DNA of 18,310 nt. Origin: an uncultured Prevotella sp. (GTDB lineage Bacteria; Bacteroidota; Bacteroidia; Bacteroidales; Bacteroidaceae). Made by a program: the position numbers and the translations under genes. Below are positions 1 to 7,233 of this stretch, in pieces. Numbering within the stretch: position 1 is the stretch's first letter; every line of letters starts with the position of its first letter. The notes under the pieces were generated by a model. That model was given only the letters and a program-made list of their open reading frames with translations. It made no database searches and was not told where the DNA came from. The stretch spans positions 1 through 18,310 of the forward strand of contig CAJKDU010000047.1 in NCBI GenBank assembly GCA_905198745.1, given 5' to 3'.

Positions 1-1
1 T

Positions 2-52
2 TTTTTAAAAGGAGTGTATGGAGACGATTCCTACGACCTCCCGTTCGCTTGA
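2..52 (+). CDS. 3' end of IS ORF1 (ISAon1-type N-terminal region protein), partial
   Basis: In the frame beginning at base 2 the sequence reads FLKGVYGDDSYDLPFA and stops at TGA 50-52. ISAon1-like elements usually carry a small ORF coding an N-terminal, zinc-finger/HTH-like part of the transposase ahead of the DDE ORF. This tail sits where that ORF should end and overlaps the transposase start by 35 bases. Only 16 codons are visible, so the identification rests on position. An AAAAGGAG motif inside this ORF probably allows translational coupling to the next. Confidence 0.45.
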   Translation, partial: FLKGVYGDDSYDLPFA

Positions 53-1001
53 CCATTATTATCACATAAACGGGGATACCTTTGAAAAGCAATACAAGGA
101 AGTGCTCAGTGGCTATCGTGAATGGTCAGAGCTCTCGCATGCAGAAGACTGGCTGGTTTTTCCCGACAACATAGGTGAAAGCATTTGCATTGACGAAACG
201 GCTCCAAGCAATGGAGAGTTGTACACAATAGTAAGCAACAGATCTTCACGTGGAGGTAAGGGAACTCTCATTGCCATTGTAAAAGGCGTGGCTGCAGATG
301 TTGTCACAGAAGCACTTATGCGCATTGACGAGGACAAGAGGCGGATGGTTAAGGAAATAACAATGGATATGTCCAATTCCATGCGACTTATTGCCAAACG
401 CTGTTTTCCGAATGCCATGCGCACCATAGACCGCTTTCATATACAGAAACTTGCCTGTGATGCCTTGCAGGAAATGCGAATTGCGCATAGGTGGGATGCC
501 ATCCAAGCAGACACAGAGGCTAGGGAAGAAGCCAAATGCTTGGGTGAAGCATACACTCCAATTGTACTTGCAAACGGTGATACCCACAAGCAGTTGCTTG
601 CTCGCAGTAGGTATCTGCTTTTCAAATCAGCAGACAAATGGACAGAAAGTCAAAAACAAAGAGCAGAGGTTCTCTTTGAAACGTATCCGGATCTTAAAGA
701 GGCTTATTCTCTCACACATTCACTAAGAATGATATTTTCCAAGAATACCATCAAAGACGCAGCAAGACTCTCGCTTGCACGCTGGTATAACAAAGTGGAC
801 GATTCTGGTTTTAAGAGTTTCAATGTTATTGCAGCTACACTTCACGAGCATTATGATGAAGTATTGAACTTCTTTGTTAACAGATCTACTAATGCCTTTG
901 CCGAGTCATTCAATGCTAAAGTCAAGGCGTTTAGAGCTGCTTTAAGAGGAGTAACGGATATAAAATTCTTTCTCTTTAGACTTACTAAACTATATGCTTA
1001 A
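18..1001 (+). CDS. ISAon1/ISL3-like DDE transposase
   Basis: Encodes a 327-residue DDE transposase that would catalyse cut-and-paste movement of the element. The candidate acidic triad is D59 (in SICIDETA), D117 (in ITMDMSNSM) and E296 (in NAFAESFNAK), the spacing expected of the ISL3/ISAon1 group; the IDRFHIQK block near residue 138 is also typical. There is no N-terminal zinc-finger or HTH region, consistent with that part lying on a separate upstream ORF. The ATG at 18 is preceded by AAGGAG, and an in-frame TAA at 6-8 rules out a longer start. The protein reaches its natural end, so the gene appears intact and the element may be active if its left end and ORF1 are complete. Confidence 0.88.
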   Translation: METIPTTSRSLDHYYHINGDTFEKQYKEVLSGYREWSELSHAEDWLVFPDNIGESICIDETAPSNGELYTIVSNRSSRGGKGTLIAIVKGVAADVVTEALMRIDEDKRRMVKEITMDMSNSMRLIAKRCFPNAMRTIDRFHIQKLACDALQEMRIAHRWDAIQADTEAREEAKCLGEAYTPIVLANGDTHKQLLARSRYLLFKSADKWTESQKQRAEVLFETYPDLKEAYSLTHSLRMIFSKNTIKDAARLSLARWYNKVDDSGFKSFNVIAATLHEHYDEVLNFFVNRSTNAFAESFNAKVKAFRAALRGVTDIKFFLFRLTKLYA

Positions 1002-1011
1002 TCCCCTTGGT

Positions 1012-1173
1012 TTATCGGGTGAGCCCATATATGTCCTCTTTGGCAGGCATGGTTTCTTCTTCGTCGCCGGTTATCTGTTCATAGTATTGCTCCCAGGAAT
1101 ATGTGGCTTGGGCATGGATAATAGGCAATCTAAAGAAGAAAAGGAGAATGCAGGTTAACAAGATATGCTTCAT
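1012..1173 (-). pseudogene. Secreted protein interrupted by the IS (probable helix-hairpin-helix protein), N-terminal remnant
   Basis: From ATG at 1171-1173 the minus strand codes a clear signal peptide, MKHILLTCILLFFFRLPIIH followed by AQA, then TYSWEQYYEQITGDEEETMP and a short acidic stretch ending in EDIY. After the tyrosine codon at 1027-1029 the frame enters the IS end and stops at TAA 1012-1014. The mature start (WEQYYEQ, acidic linker, EDxY) resembles the Bacteroidales secreted helix-hairpin-helix proteins related to ComEA, which continue with a block such as LNINTATREEL. That family call is from memory of the N-terminus only. It begins 15 bases after the hemolysin III stop, so it was the third gene of the rnr operon. 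The remainder should lie beyond the left edge of the window. Confidence 0.6.
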
Positions 1174-1188
1174 GAAGTTGGCTTGAGG

Positions 1189-1842
1189 TTATATGTAGCG
1201 CATTAATATATCCCAAACAGCTACGATGTGACAAATGCTTCCAGCCAAGACGAAGAAATGGAAAACCGTGTGCATGAACCGCTTCTTGTTGATGCTGTAG
1301 AACACGGCGCCCGTGATGTAGCAAACACCCTCGGCAATGATCCAAGATACGGCACCGGGACCCGCACTGTCGAAAAGCGGCTTGAAAGCCACAAGTACGC
1401 TTAGTCCCATACCAATGAAACAAAAGGTTTCCAGATTGCTGTGGGCTTTAAGTTTAACGAAACTCATCACTGTACCGGCAATGGCACAAGCCCAAATGAA
1501 GATGAAAAGGCTCCATCCCCAATAGTCTTGTTGCCGAAGGGCGATGAGCGTGATGGGGGAATAGCTGCCTGCAATATGCCAATAGATGGCGGCATGGTCC
1601 CACTTGCGCAATCTTTCTTTCCATTTGCTCCATGCCGACATGGCGTGATAGACCGTGGAGGCAATATAGGAACAGAGCATGCCGAAAAGATAGAGCACCA
1701 CTCCGGCTGTGGCCCATCCGTCCTCGTGCCTGCTGCAAAAGACAAGGAAAGCAATACCCATGGCCACACCCAGCACAATGCCGCCAAAGTGTGACCACGA
1801 GTTCCAAAGTTCTTCTTTATGGTTGAAAAATATAGGCTTCAT
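1189..1842 (-). CDS. Hemolysin III / PAQR family integral membrane protein
   Basis: Encodes a 217-residue protein made almost entirely of about seven hydrophobic membrane segments, the normal length for bacterial hemolysin III (YqfA/YplQ-type) proteins of the PAQR superfamily. The family's metal-site signatures are present: S62-x3-H66, D82 in the WDHAAIYWHIAG block, and H191-x3-H195 near the C-terminus. PAQR proteins of known structure bind zinc with such residues and some act as ceramidases or in membrane homeostasis; the haemolysin name is historical. The role here is unknown. The ATG (1840-1842) directly abuts the rnr stop (1843-1845) with no spacer, so it is probably co-transcribed and translationally coupled with rnr. 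Confidence 0.9.
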   Translation of the reverse strand: MKPIFFNHKEELWNSWSHFGGIVLGVAMGIAFLVFCSRHEDGWATAGVVLYLFGMLCSYIASTVYHAMSAWSKWKERLRKWDHAAIYWHIAGSYSPITLIALRQQDYWGWSLFIFIWACAIAGTVMSFVKLKAHSNLETFCFIGMGLSVLVAFKPLFDSAGPGAVSWIIAEGVCYITGAVFYSINKKRFMHTVFHFFVLAGSICHIVAVWDILMRYI

Positions 1843-4044
1843 TTATTTGTCGTCAGCAATGGTGAAGTCAAGCTGGCGTTTCTCAATATTGGCGCGTGCC
1901 ACCTTAATCCTGATAGCGTCGCCCAACTGGTACTTGTGATGGTGACGTCGCCCTACAAGACAATAGTTGCGTTCGTCGAAATCGTAATAGTCGTCGTCCA
2001 GGTCGCGCATGGGAATCATTCCTTCACAGTGGTTCTCGTCAATCTCAGCATAGATGCCGAACGATGTGATGCCGCTGATGTGTGCATCGTAGGTCTCGCC
2101 AAGTTTGTCACCCATGAATTCTACCATCTTATATTTGATGGAGTCGCGTTCTGCATTTTGGGCAATCTGTTCCATCTCGCTGGAGTGTTCACACAGTTCC
2201 TCGTAGTGTTCCTTGTTGGCTGAACGTCCGCCTTGCTGGTATTTGGTGAGCAGACGATGTACCATAGTGTCGGGATAACGGCGGATAGGACTGGTGAAAT
2301 GAGTGTAGTACTCGAAGGCCAGGCCGTAGTGTCCGATGTTGTGCACGCTGTATTTTGCCTTCATCATGGCGCGCAAGGCTACCAGTTCTATCAGGTTTTG
2401 TTCCCGCTTGCCGGCACATTGATCCATCAGCTTGTTCAGAGCACGAGCGCTTTCTCCCTTCGTATTGGTAGACTTCATCTTGTATCCGAACTTCACGATG
2501 AACTGCCGGAGTGTTTCCAGTTTCTGTGGGTCGGGTGCGTCGTGTATACGATAGGGCAAGGTCTTGGGCTTTTGTCCTTTTTTAACTTTGCCCACACTCT
2601 CAGCCACCGTCTTGTTGGCGAGTAGCATGAACTCCTCTACCAACTTGTTGGCATCCTTTGATTTCTTGTAGTAGCAACGTGTAGGATGTCCTTTCTCGTC
2701 TATGTCAAAGTGAAGCTCTTCACGGTCGAATTTCACCGAGCCGTTTTTGAATCTCTTCTCGCGCAGCTTCTTGGCCAGTCTGTCGAGAGTGACAAGTTCT
2801 GTAGCCAGTTCTCCTTGATAGCCACCTTTGGGTGCTGGTGGAGCAGGCTGTCCAGTGCTGTCGATTACTCCATTGTCTTCCAGTATTTTCTGCACCTCTT
2901 CATAACAGAAGCGTCTGTTAGACTTGATAACCGTATGCACGAGTCGCCAACTTCTAATCTCGGCGTCCTCGTCAAGGTCAAAGATGACGCTATAGGCCAG
3001 CTTCTCTTCGTCAGGGCGTAAGGAGCACACGAAATTGCACAGGTGTTCTGGCAGCATGGGTATAGTGCGGTCTACGAGATAGATGCTCGTGGCTCGTTTC
3101 ACGGCTTCCTTGTCAATGATGGAACCTTCCGTGACATAGTGGGAAACGTCGGCAATATGTACGCCTACTTCCCACAATCCATTGTCGAGCTTGCGGATAG
3201 AAAGTGCATCGTCAAAATCCTTGGCATCGTGCGGGTCGATGGTCATTGTGCAGACATTGCGGAAGTCTTCGCGCTCCTTGTAGTCTTGTTCGGTGATTTC
3301 ACCGGTTATCTTGTTGGCAGCTTCTTCCACTTTCTGTGGATACTTGTAAGGCAGTCCATATTGGGCAAGGATGGCGTTCATCTCCACATCGTTGTCACCC
3401 ATCTGTCCAAGCACGTCAACCACTTCTCCGACAATGTTCTTTGAGTCTTTGGTAGGCCATTGGGTAATCTTGACTACAGCCTTGTCGTTGGTCTTGCCAC
3501 CTTTGAGTTTGCTCTTGGGTATGAAAATGTCGCTTACATAGAGATTGCCTTCTGGAACAAGAAAAGCAATGTCCTTGTTCACTTTCAGTTTGCCCACGAA
3601 AGTATCCTTGGCATGGGAAATGATTTCCACGACCATAGCCTCCTTGATGTGGTTGCGGCGACGGGCCATCATGGTGACTTTTACTTTGTCGCCATTGAGG
3701 GCAAACATGGAGTTGCGTTCAGCCACAAAGATTGGTTCACCGCCTCCCTCGGGAATGAATGAGTTTTTGCCGTTGGCTTTCCGCACGAAGGTACCTTCCT
3801 GCACCTGACCTTTAGTATTGAGTTTGTATGAGTTGTCGCTTACCTTGACCAGAAAGTCATCAAAAGCCATGTCGTCCATGATGTCAATGGCGAGCATTTT
3901 CAATGGATGCGTGTTCAGGTTAAGGGACTTGAATATCTGCTTGAAGCTAATTGTTTCGTCGGGTCTCGACTGGAAGAAGCTCTCCAGCTTTGGCGCAAGC
4001 TGCTTCTTCGTCATCCTTTTACCGCCTTTTTTTCCTTTTCCCAT
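1843..4044 (-). CDS. rnr: Ribonuclease R (RNB-family 3'-5' exoribonuclease)
   Basis: Encodes a 733-residue processive hydrolytic exoribonuclease that degrades structured RNA and acts in mRNA decay and rRNA/tRNA quality control. After a lysine/glycine-rich start, a winged-helix-like segment covers about residues 13-80, followed by cold-shock OB folds to about 235. The RNB catalytic domain starts near 255, with the metal-binding motif TIDPHDAKDFDDALS at 268-282 carrying the conserved aspartates. The HFTSPIRRYPD signature lies later in the domain, and a C-terminal S1 domain includes GITSFGIYAEI. Length and order match RNase R rather than RNase II. It is the first gene of a minus-strand operon with a candidate promoter just upstream; hemolysin III follows without a gap. 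Confidence 0.96.
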   Translation of the reverse strand: MGKGKKGGKRMTKKQLAPKLESFFQSRPDETISFKQIFKSLNLNTHPLKMLAIDIMDDMAFDDFLVKVSDNSYKLNTKGQVQEGTFVRKANGKNSFIPEGGGEPIFVAERNSMFALNGDKVKVTMMARRRNHIKEAMVVEIISHAKDTFVGKLKVNKDIAFLVPEGNLYVSDIFIPKSKLKGGKTNDKAVVKITQWPTKDSKNIVGEVVDVLGQMGDNDVEMNAILAQYGLPYKYPQKVEEAANKITGEITEQDYKEREDFRNVCTMTIDPHDAKDFDDALSIRKLDNGLWEVGVHIADVSHYVTEGSIIDKEAVKRATSIYLVDRTIPMLPEHLCNFVCSLRPDEEKLAYSVIFDLDEDAEIRSWRLVHTVIKSNRRFCYEEVQKILEDNGVIDSTGQPAPPAPKGGYQGELATELVTLDRLAKKLREKRFKNGSVKFDREELHFDIDEKGHPTRCYYKKSKDANKLVEEFMLLANKTVAESVGKVKKGQKPKTLPYRIHDAPDPQKLETLRQFIVKFGYKMKSTNTKGESARALNKLMDQCAGKREQNLIELVALRAMMKAKYSVHNIGHYGLAFEYYTHFTSPIRRYPDTMVHRLLTKYQQGGRSANKEHYEELCEHSSEMEQIAQNAERDSIKYKMVEFMGDKLGETYDAHISGITSFGIYAEIDENHCEGMIPMRDLDDDYYDFDERNYCLVGRRHHHKYQLGDAIRIKVARANIEKRQLDFTIADDK

Positions 4045-4072
4045 AGTCTTGGATATTAATGTTGTTTGTGTG

Positions 4073-4105
4073 CAAATTAACGAAATAAAATTGATATTGA
4101 CAAAA
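4073..4105 (-). promoter_or_regulatory. Candidate Bacteroidetes-type promoter for rnr
   Basis: On the minus strand TTTTG (4105-4101) is followed after 20 bases by TTAATTTG (4080-4073), one mismatch from the TAnnTTTG -7 consensus. Transcription would start near 4065, giving a 5' leader of about 20 bases. Position and spacing fit, but the -7 box is imperfect. Confidence 0.45.
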
Positions 4106-4161
4106 GAAAGGCTTTATTTTTTAGTTACAGACGGCTAAAAGGCTAAAGATAAGTCGTTTTA

Positions 4162-4193
4162 TTTTGCGTTGTCTTTAAAATCGGTTACCTTTG
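4162..4193 (+). promoter_or_regulatory. Bacteroidetes-type promoter for the CDF-SDR-PAP2 operon
   Basis: TTTTG at 4162-4166, a 19-base spacer and TACCTTTG at 4186-4193 match the -33 and -7 elements used by the Bacteroidetes primary sigma factor. The start would be near 4200, about 25 bases before the ATG at 4225. A short tandem repeat (GGCTAAAA then GGCTAAAG, 4133-4148) lies just upstream. Confidence 0.65.
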
Positions 4194-4224
4194 CACTTTC
4201 TAAGTTTCTAACAGTCTTGTAAAT

Positions 4225-5154
4225 ATGGAAATTGCAAAACGTGAGAGAAAAATTTACCGTGTCACATTCATGGGTGGATTGGTAAACGTTGTGTTGCTTG
4301 TCTTCAAGTTTGTGGCAGGTATTCTTGGCGGTTCTGCCGCAATGATTGCGGATGCCGTGCACTCGTTGTCGGATTTTGCGTCAGATATAGTTGTGTTGGT
4401 TCTTGTCAAGCTTGGCAGCAAGCCTCAAGATGAAGACTATGACTATGGGCACGGCAAGTTCGAGACGCTCGCCTCTGTGATAATTGGTTTGGCTCTGCTT
4501 TTGGTCGGTGTCATGTTAGCCTATTCTGGAGTAGTGAAAATATATCATGCCTTTAGAGGGGAAGTGCTTCCACAGCCGGGAGTGATAGCTTTTGTGGCAG
4601 CCTTGGTCAGCATCGCACTCAAAAAGTGGGCATTTCAGTTTACCGTGAGAGTTGGCCGACAAGTGAATTCAGAGGCTGTTGTTGCCAATGCGTGGCATCA
4701 TCGCAGTGACGCTCTCTCCTCCATCGGCACGGCTGTAGGCATCGGAGGAGCCATACTCTTGGGCAGCCAATTTAGCGTGCTTGACCCCATTGCAGCCGTT
4801 GTGGTCAGCTTTTTCATCGTGAAGACTGCCTATGGACTTATCAGCAACGCTCTTGGTGAATTGTTGGAGAAGAGTCTTTCACCTGACATGGAAGAGGAAA
4901 TCAAGCATATTGCGGAGAGCGAGGAGAGCGTGAGCGAGGTCCACCATCTTCAGACCCGGCGCATCGGAAATGGCATAGCCATTGAGATGCATGTGAGAAT
5001 ACCTGGCGAAACTACGCTTTACACGGCCCATCAGCATGCCACCAGCATTGAGCGCAAACTCAAGGCCAGGTTCGGCGAACAGACACATATTGGCCTGCAT
5101 GTGGAACCCGTGAAGATAGACGGACACTACCAGGCTCCCGAAAAAAATAATTAG
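4225..5154 (+). CDS. Cation diffusion facilitator (CDF) transporter, probable zinc exporter
   Basis: Encodes a 309-residue inner-membrane metal/proton antiporter of the CDF family, with six expected membrane segments and a C-terminal cytoplasmic dimerisation domain (about 210-300). The transport-site ligands are visible: H46 and D50 in the second segment (DAVHSLSD) and H158 and D162 in the fifth (WHHRSDAL). The cytoplasmic GHGKFE signature is at 75-80. An HD-HD site is usual in zinc/cobalt CDF proteins, whereas E. coli YiiP has DD-HD and manganese members have D/N patterns, so zinc is the best guess. It is the first gene after a good promoter, and the next gene starts 7 bases after its stop. 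Confidence 0.93.
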   Translation: MEIAKRERKIYRVTFMGGLVNVVLLVFKFVAGILGGSAAMIADAVHSLSDFASDIVVLVLVKLGSKPQDEDYDYGHGKFETLASVIIGLALLLVGVMLAYSGVVKIYHAFRGEVLPQPGVIAFVAALVSIALKKWAFQFTVRVGRQVNSEAVVANAWHHRSDALSSIGTAVGIGGAILLGSQFSVLDPIAAVVVSFFIVKTAYGLISNALGELLEKSLSPDMEEEIKHIAESEESVSEVHHLQTRRIGNGIAIEMHVRIPGETTLYTAHQHATSIERKLKARFGEQTHIGLHVEPVKIDGHYQAPEKNN

Positions 5155-5161
5155 ACAGATC

Positions 5162-6154
5162 ATGAACATACTCATTACAGGAGCCAGTGGCTTTATCGGC
5201 AGCTTTATTGTTGAGGAAGCCCTGCAAAGAGGTCTTGAAGTGTGGGCTGCCGTGAGGAGTACCAGTTCCAGACGTTATCTCAACGACGGCCGCATTCATT
5301 TCATAGAACTCAACCTCTCATCATACGACACGCTCTGTGACCAGCTGAAAGACCATCAATTTGACTATGTGGTACATGCGGCAGGAATCACAAAGTGCCT
5401 GCATGCCACCGACTTTGAACGAATCAACACCCGAGGCACGGAGAACCTGGTGTGGGCACTGATTCACACACACCAGCCGTTGCGCATGTTCGTCTATCTC
5501 AGTTCACTGAGTGTTTACGGAGCTATCCGCGAGCAGCAACCTTATCAGGACATTACCGAAAACGATGTGCCTCGTCCCAACACGGCCTATGGCCGCAGCA
5601 AACTGAAGGCAGAGAAGTTTCTCGATGCATTGCAGGATTTCCCTTATGTCATACTGCGTCCCACGGGAGTATACGGTCCCAGGGAGAAAGACTACTTCCT
5701 CATGGCCAAGAGTATCAAGCAGCATGTGGATTTCTCTGTAGGCTACCGCCGCCAAGACATCACTTTTGTCTATGTGAAAGACGTGGTACAGGCCGTGTTC
5801 TTGGCCATTGACCATGGAAAGAGTGGAAGGAAATACTTTCTCAGTGACGGTGAGGTATATCAGTCGCGCACCTTTAGCGACCTTATACAGAGAGAATTGG
5901 ACCATCCGTTTCTTCTCCGCCTCAAGGCTCCTTTGTGGCTGCTGAGGGTGGTGACCACATGTGGTGAATATGTGGCGCGTCTGACCGGGAAGATTTCGGC
6001 TCTCAACAACGACAAATACAATATCCTTTGCCAACGAAATTGGCGGTGTGACATAGAACCGGCTCGGAAAGAATTGGGCTATAAGCCGCAGTACAGTCTG
6101 GAACGGGGCGTCAAGGAAACCATTGCCTGGTATAAGCAAGAAGGTTGGCTATAG
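5162..6154 (+). CDS. NAD(P)-dependent epimerase/dehydratase (extended short-chain dehydrogenase)
   Basis: Encodes a 330-residue cytoplasmic extended SDR. The Rossmann nucleotide-binding motif TGASGFIGSF is at residues 6-15 and the catalytic set is S114/S115 with Y143-x3-K147 (AYGRSK). The LRPTGVYGP block follows, then a variable substrate-binding C-terminal half. This fold covers nucleotide-sugar epimerases, 3-beta-hydroxysteroid-like and ceramide/flavonol-type reductases, and the substrate cannot be read from the sequence. It lies 7 bases after the CDF gene and 24 before a PAP2-type membrane enzyme, so it may act on a lipid or lipid-linked substrate; that is inference. No truncation or missing catalytic residue is seen. 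Confidence 0.88.
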   Translation: MNILITGASGFIGSFIVEEALQRGLEVWAAVRSTSSRRYLNDGRIHFIELNLSSYDTLCDQLKDHQFDYVVHAAGITKCLHATDFERINTRGTENLVWALIHTHQPLRMFVYLSSLSVYGAIREQQPYQDITENDVPRPNTAYGRSKLKAEKFLDALQDFPYVILRPTGVYGPREKDYFLMAKSIKQHVDFSVGYRRQDITFVYVKDVVQAVFLAIDHGKSGRKYFLSDGEVYQSRTFSDLIQRELDHPFLLRLKAPLWLLRVVTTCGEYVARLTGKISALNNDKYNILCQRNWRCDIEPARKELGYKPQYSLERGVKETIAWYKQEGWL

Positions 6155-6178
6155 GCTTAATCCAAGTAATACAAAAGA

Positions 6179-7147
6179 ATGAATTATCTCGTAAAACTGT
6201 TTAAGATAGAGAAAACGCCACACAAGGGACTGTTTGCCCTTGAATGGGTGGTATTGGGCTATATGGTGCTCACGCTCCTGGTCATCCTTTTTGCCTACAC
6301 CAAAGTGCAGAACCCGGAATCCATGGTGTGGGGACGTGTCCGCATAGGAGCCATGACTGTGGCTCTATGGATTGTCTACAGGCTGGTGCCTTGCCGGTTT
6401 ACCCGTCTTGTCAGGGTGGTGGCCCAGATGGCGCTACTCTCATGGTGGTATCCAGACACCTATGAACTCAACCGCATGTTTACCAACCTGGATCACCTCT
6501 TTGCTTCTTTTGAGCAGCAGTTGTTTGGCTGTCAGCCCGCATTGCTCTTCAGCCAGAAGTTCCCGAGTCATATTATCAGCGAACTGATGGACATGGGCTA
6601 TGCAGCCTATTATCCTATGATAGTGTTGGTTGTGCTCTTCTATTTCTTTCGGCGTTACGAAGAGTTTGAGCGGGCATCGTTTATTGTGCTTGCCTCGTTT
6701 TTCGTCTATTATGTAGTCTTTGTCTTTGTGCCTGTTGCAGGGCCTACTTTCTATTACAAGGCTGTGGGTTTGCACGATATAACCCATGGCGTGTTCCCCA
6801 ACATCCACGACTATTTCAATTACAACACCGACTGTCTTCCTGCTCCAGGCTATACGGACGGCTTTTTCTATGATTTGGTGGAAAGTGCCAAGAATGCCGG
6901 TGAACGTCCCACCGCTGCTTTCCCCAGCAGTCATGTAGGCGTGAGCACGGTGCTGATGCTGCTGGCATGGCACAGCAAGAGCCGTCGGCTGTTTTTCGGC
7001 ATGTTGCCTTTCTATGTATTCTTGTGCATGGCTACGGTCTATATTCAGGCCCACTATGCCATTGACGCTATCGCCGGTTTCCTGAGTGCTGTTGCTCTCT
7101 ATTGGGTTCTTCTCTACTTTTCAAAAGGGATGAAACACGCCAGATAG
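6179..7147 (+). CDS. PAP2-superfamily membrane protein, Aur1-like (phosphotransferase or lipid phosphatase)
   Basis: Encodes a 322-residue polytopic membrane protein with roughly six hydrophobic segments. The C-terminal half carries the PAP2 active site: R243-P244, then FPSSHVG with H252, and AHYAIDAIAG with H292 and D296. The lysine of the classical PAP2 first motif is not at its usual spacing. The arrangement of a long periplasmic loop before GERPTAAFPSSH and a final HYxxD is like the Aur1/inositol phosphorylceramide synthase branch (PAP2_3 type). Bacteroidales make sphingolipids and inositol lipids, so a head-group transferase or lipid phosphatase is plausible, but the substrate is not established. 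It is the last gene of the CDF-SDR-PAP2 set. Confidence 0.85.
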   Translation: MNYLVKLFKIEKTPHKGLFALEWVVLGYMVLTLLVILFAYTKVQNPESMVWGRVRIGAMTVALWIVYRLVPCRFTRLVRVVAQMALLSWWYPDTYELNRMFTNLDHLFASFEQQLFGCQPALLFSQKFPSHIISELMDMGYAAYYPMIVLVVLFYFFRRYEEFERASFIVLASFFVYYVVFVFVPVAGPTFYYKAVGLHDITHGVFPNIHDYFNYNTDCLPAPGYTDGFFYDLVESAKNAGERPTAAFPSSHVGVSTVLMLLAWHSKSRRLFFGMLPFYVFLCMATVYIQAHYAIDAIAGFLSAVALYWVLLYFSKGMKHAR

Positions 7148-7150
7148 GGT

Positions 7151-7175
7151 GAAGAAATAAACTTTTATTCTCTTC
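7151..7175. other. AT-rich imperfect inverted repeat after the PAP2 gene
   Basis: GAAGAAATAA (7151-7160) pairs with TTATTCTCTTC (7165-7175) across a 4-base loop, with one bulged base. It starts 3 bases after the PAP2 stop. It could be a weak terminator or could be chance; no clean U-tract follows directly. Confidence 0.25.
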
Positions 7176-7195
7176 GCATACTCGGTTTTTTACAT

Positions 7196-7203
7196 TAACT
7201 TTG
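7196..7203 (+). promoter_or_regulatory. Candidate -7 promoter element for miaB
   Basis: TAACTTTG matches the Bacteroidetes TAnnTTTG -7 box and is 30 bases before the miaB ATG. The -33 position (about 7173-7176) reads TTCG, a poor match, so the promoter call rests mainly on the -7 element and placement. Confidence 0.5.
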
Positions 7204-7233
7204 CACACTTAAATAAATAATAATTCTTTATTG

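Larger units (their letters stand above)
1..1026 (+). mobile_element. ISAon1/ISL3-like insertion sequence, right part (left end outside window)
   Basis: This stretch holds the end of a first small ORF, a full DDE transposase and about 25 bases of non-coding end. The right boundary is placed near 1026 because the minus-strand coding sequence of a secreted protein is readable from 1173 down to about 1027 and then turns into four unrelated codons and a stop. The putative terminal sequence read inward on the minus strand is GGGCTCACCCGATAAACC; ISL3-type ends often start with GG and a CTC-like block, but the matching left end lies outside the window, so the inverted repeat and target duplication cannot be checked. 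The boundary is uncertain by several bases. Confidence 0.75.

Noticed and set aside
1..14. Programmed -1 frameshift at the T6A4 run
   Set aside because: The frame change needed from ORF1 to the transposase does not match a -1 slip there, and an in-frame TAA at 6-8 precedes the transposase frame; a separate ATG with AAGGAG explains translation.
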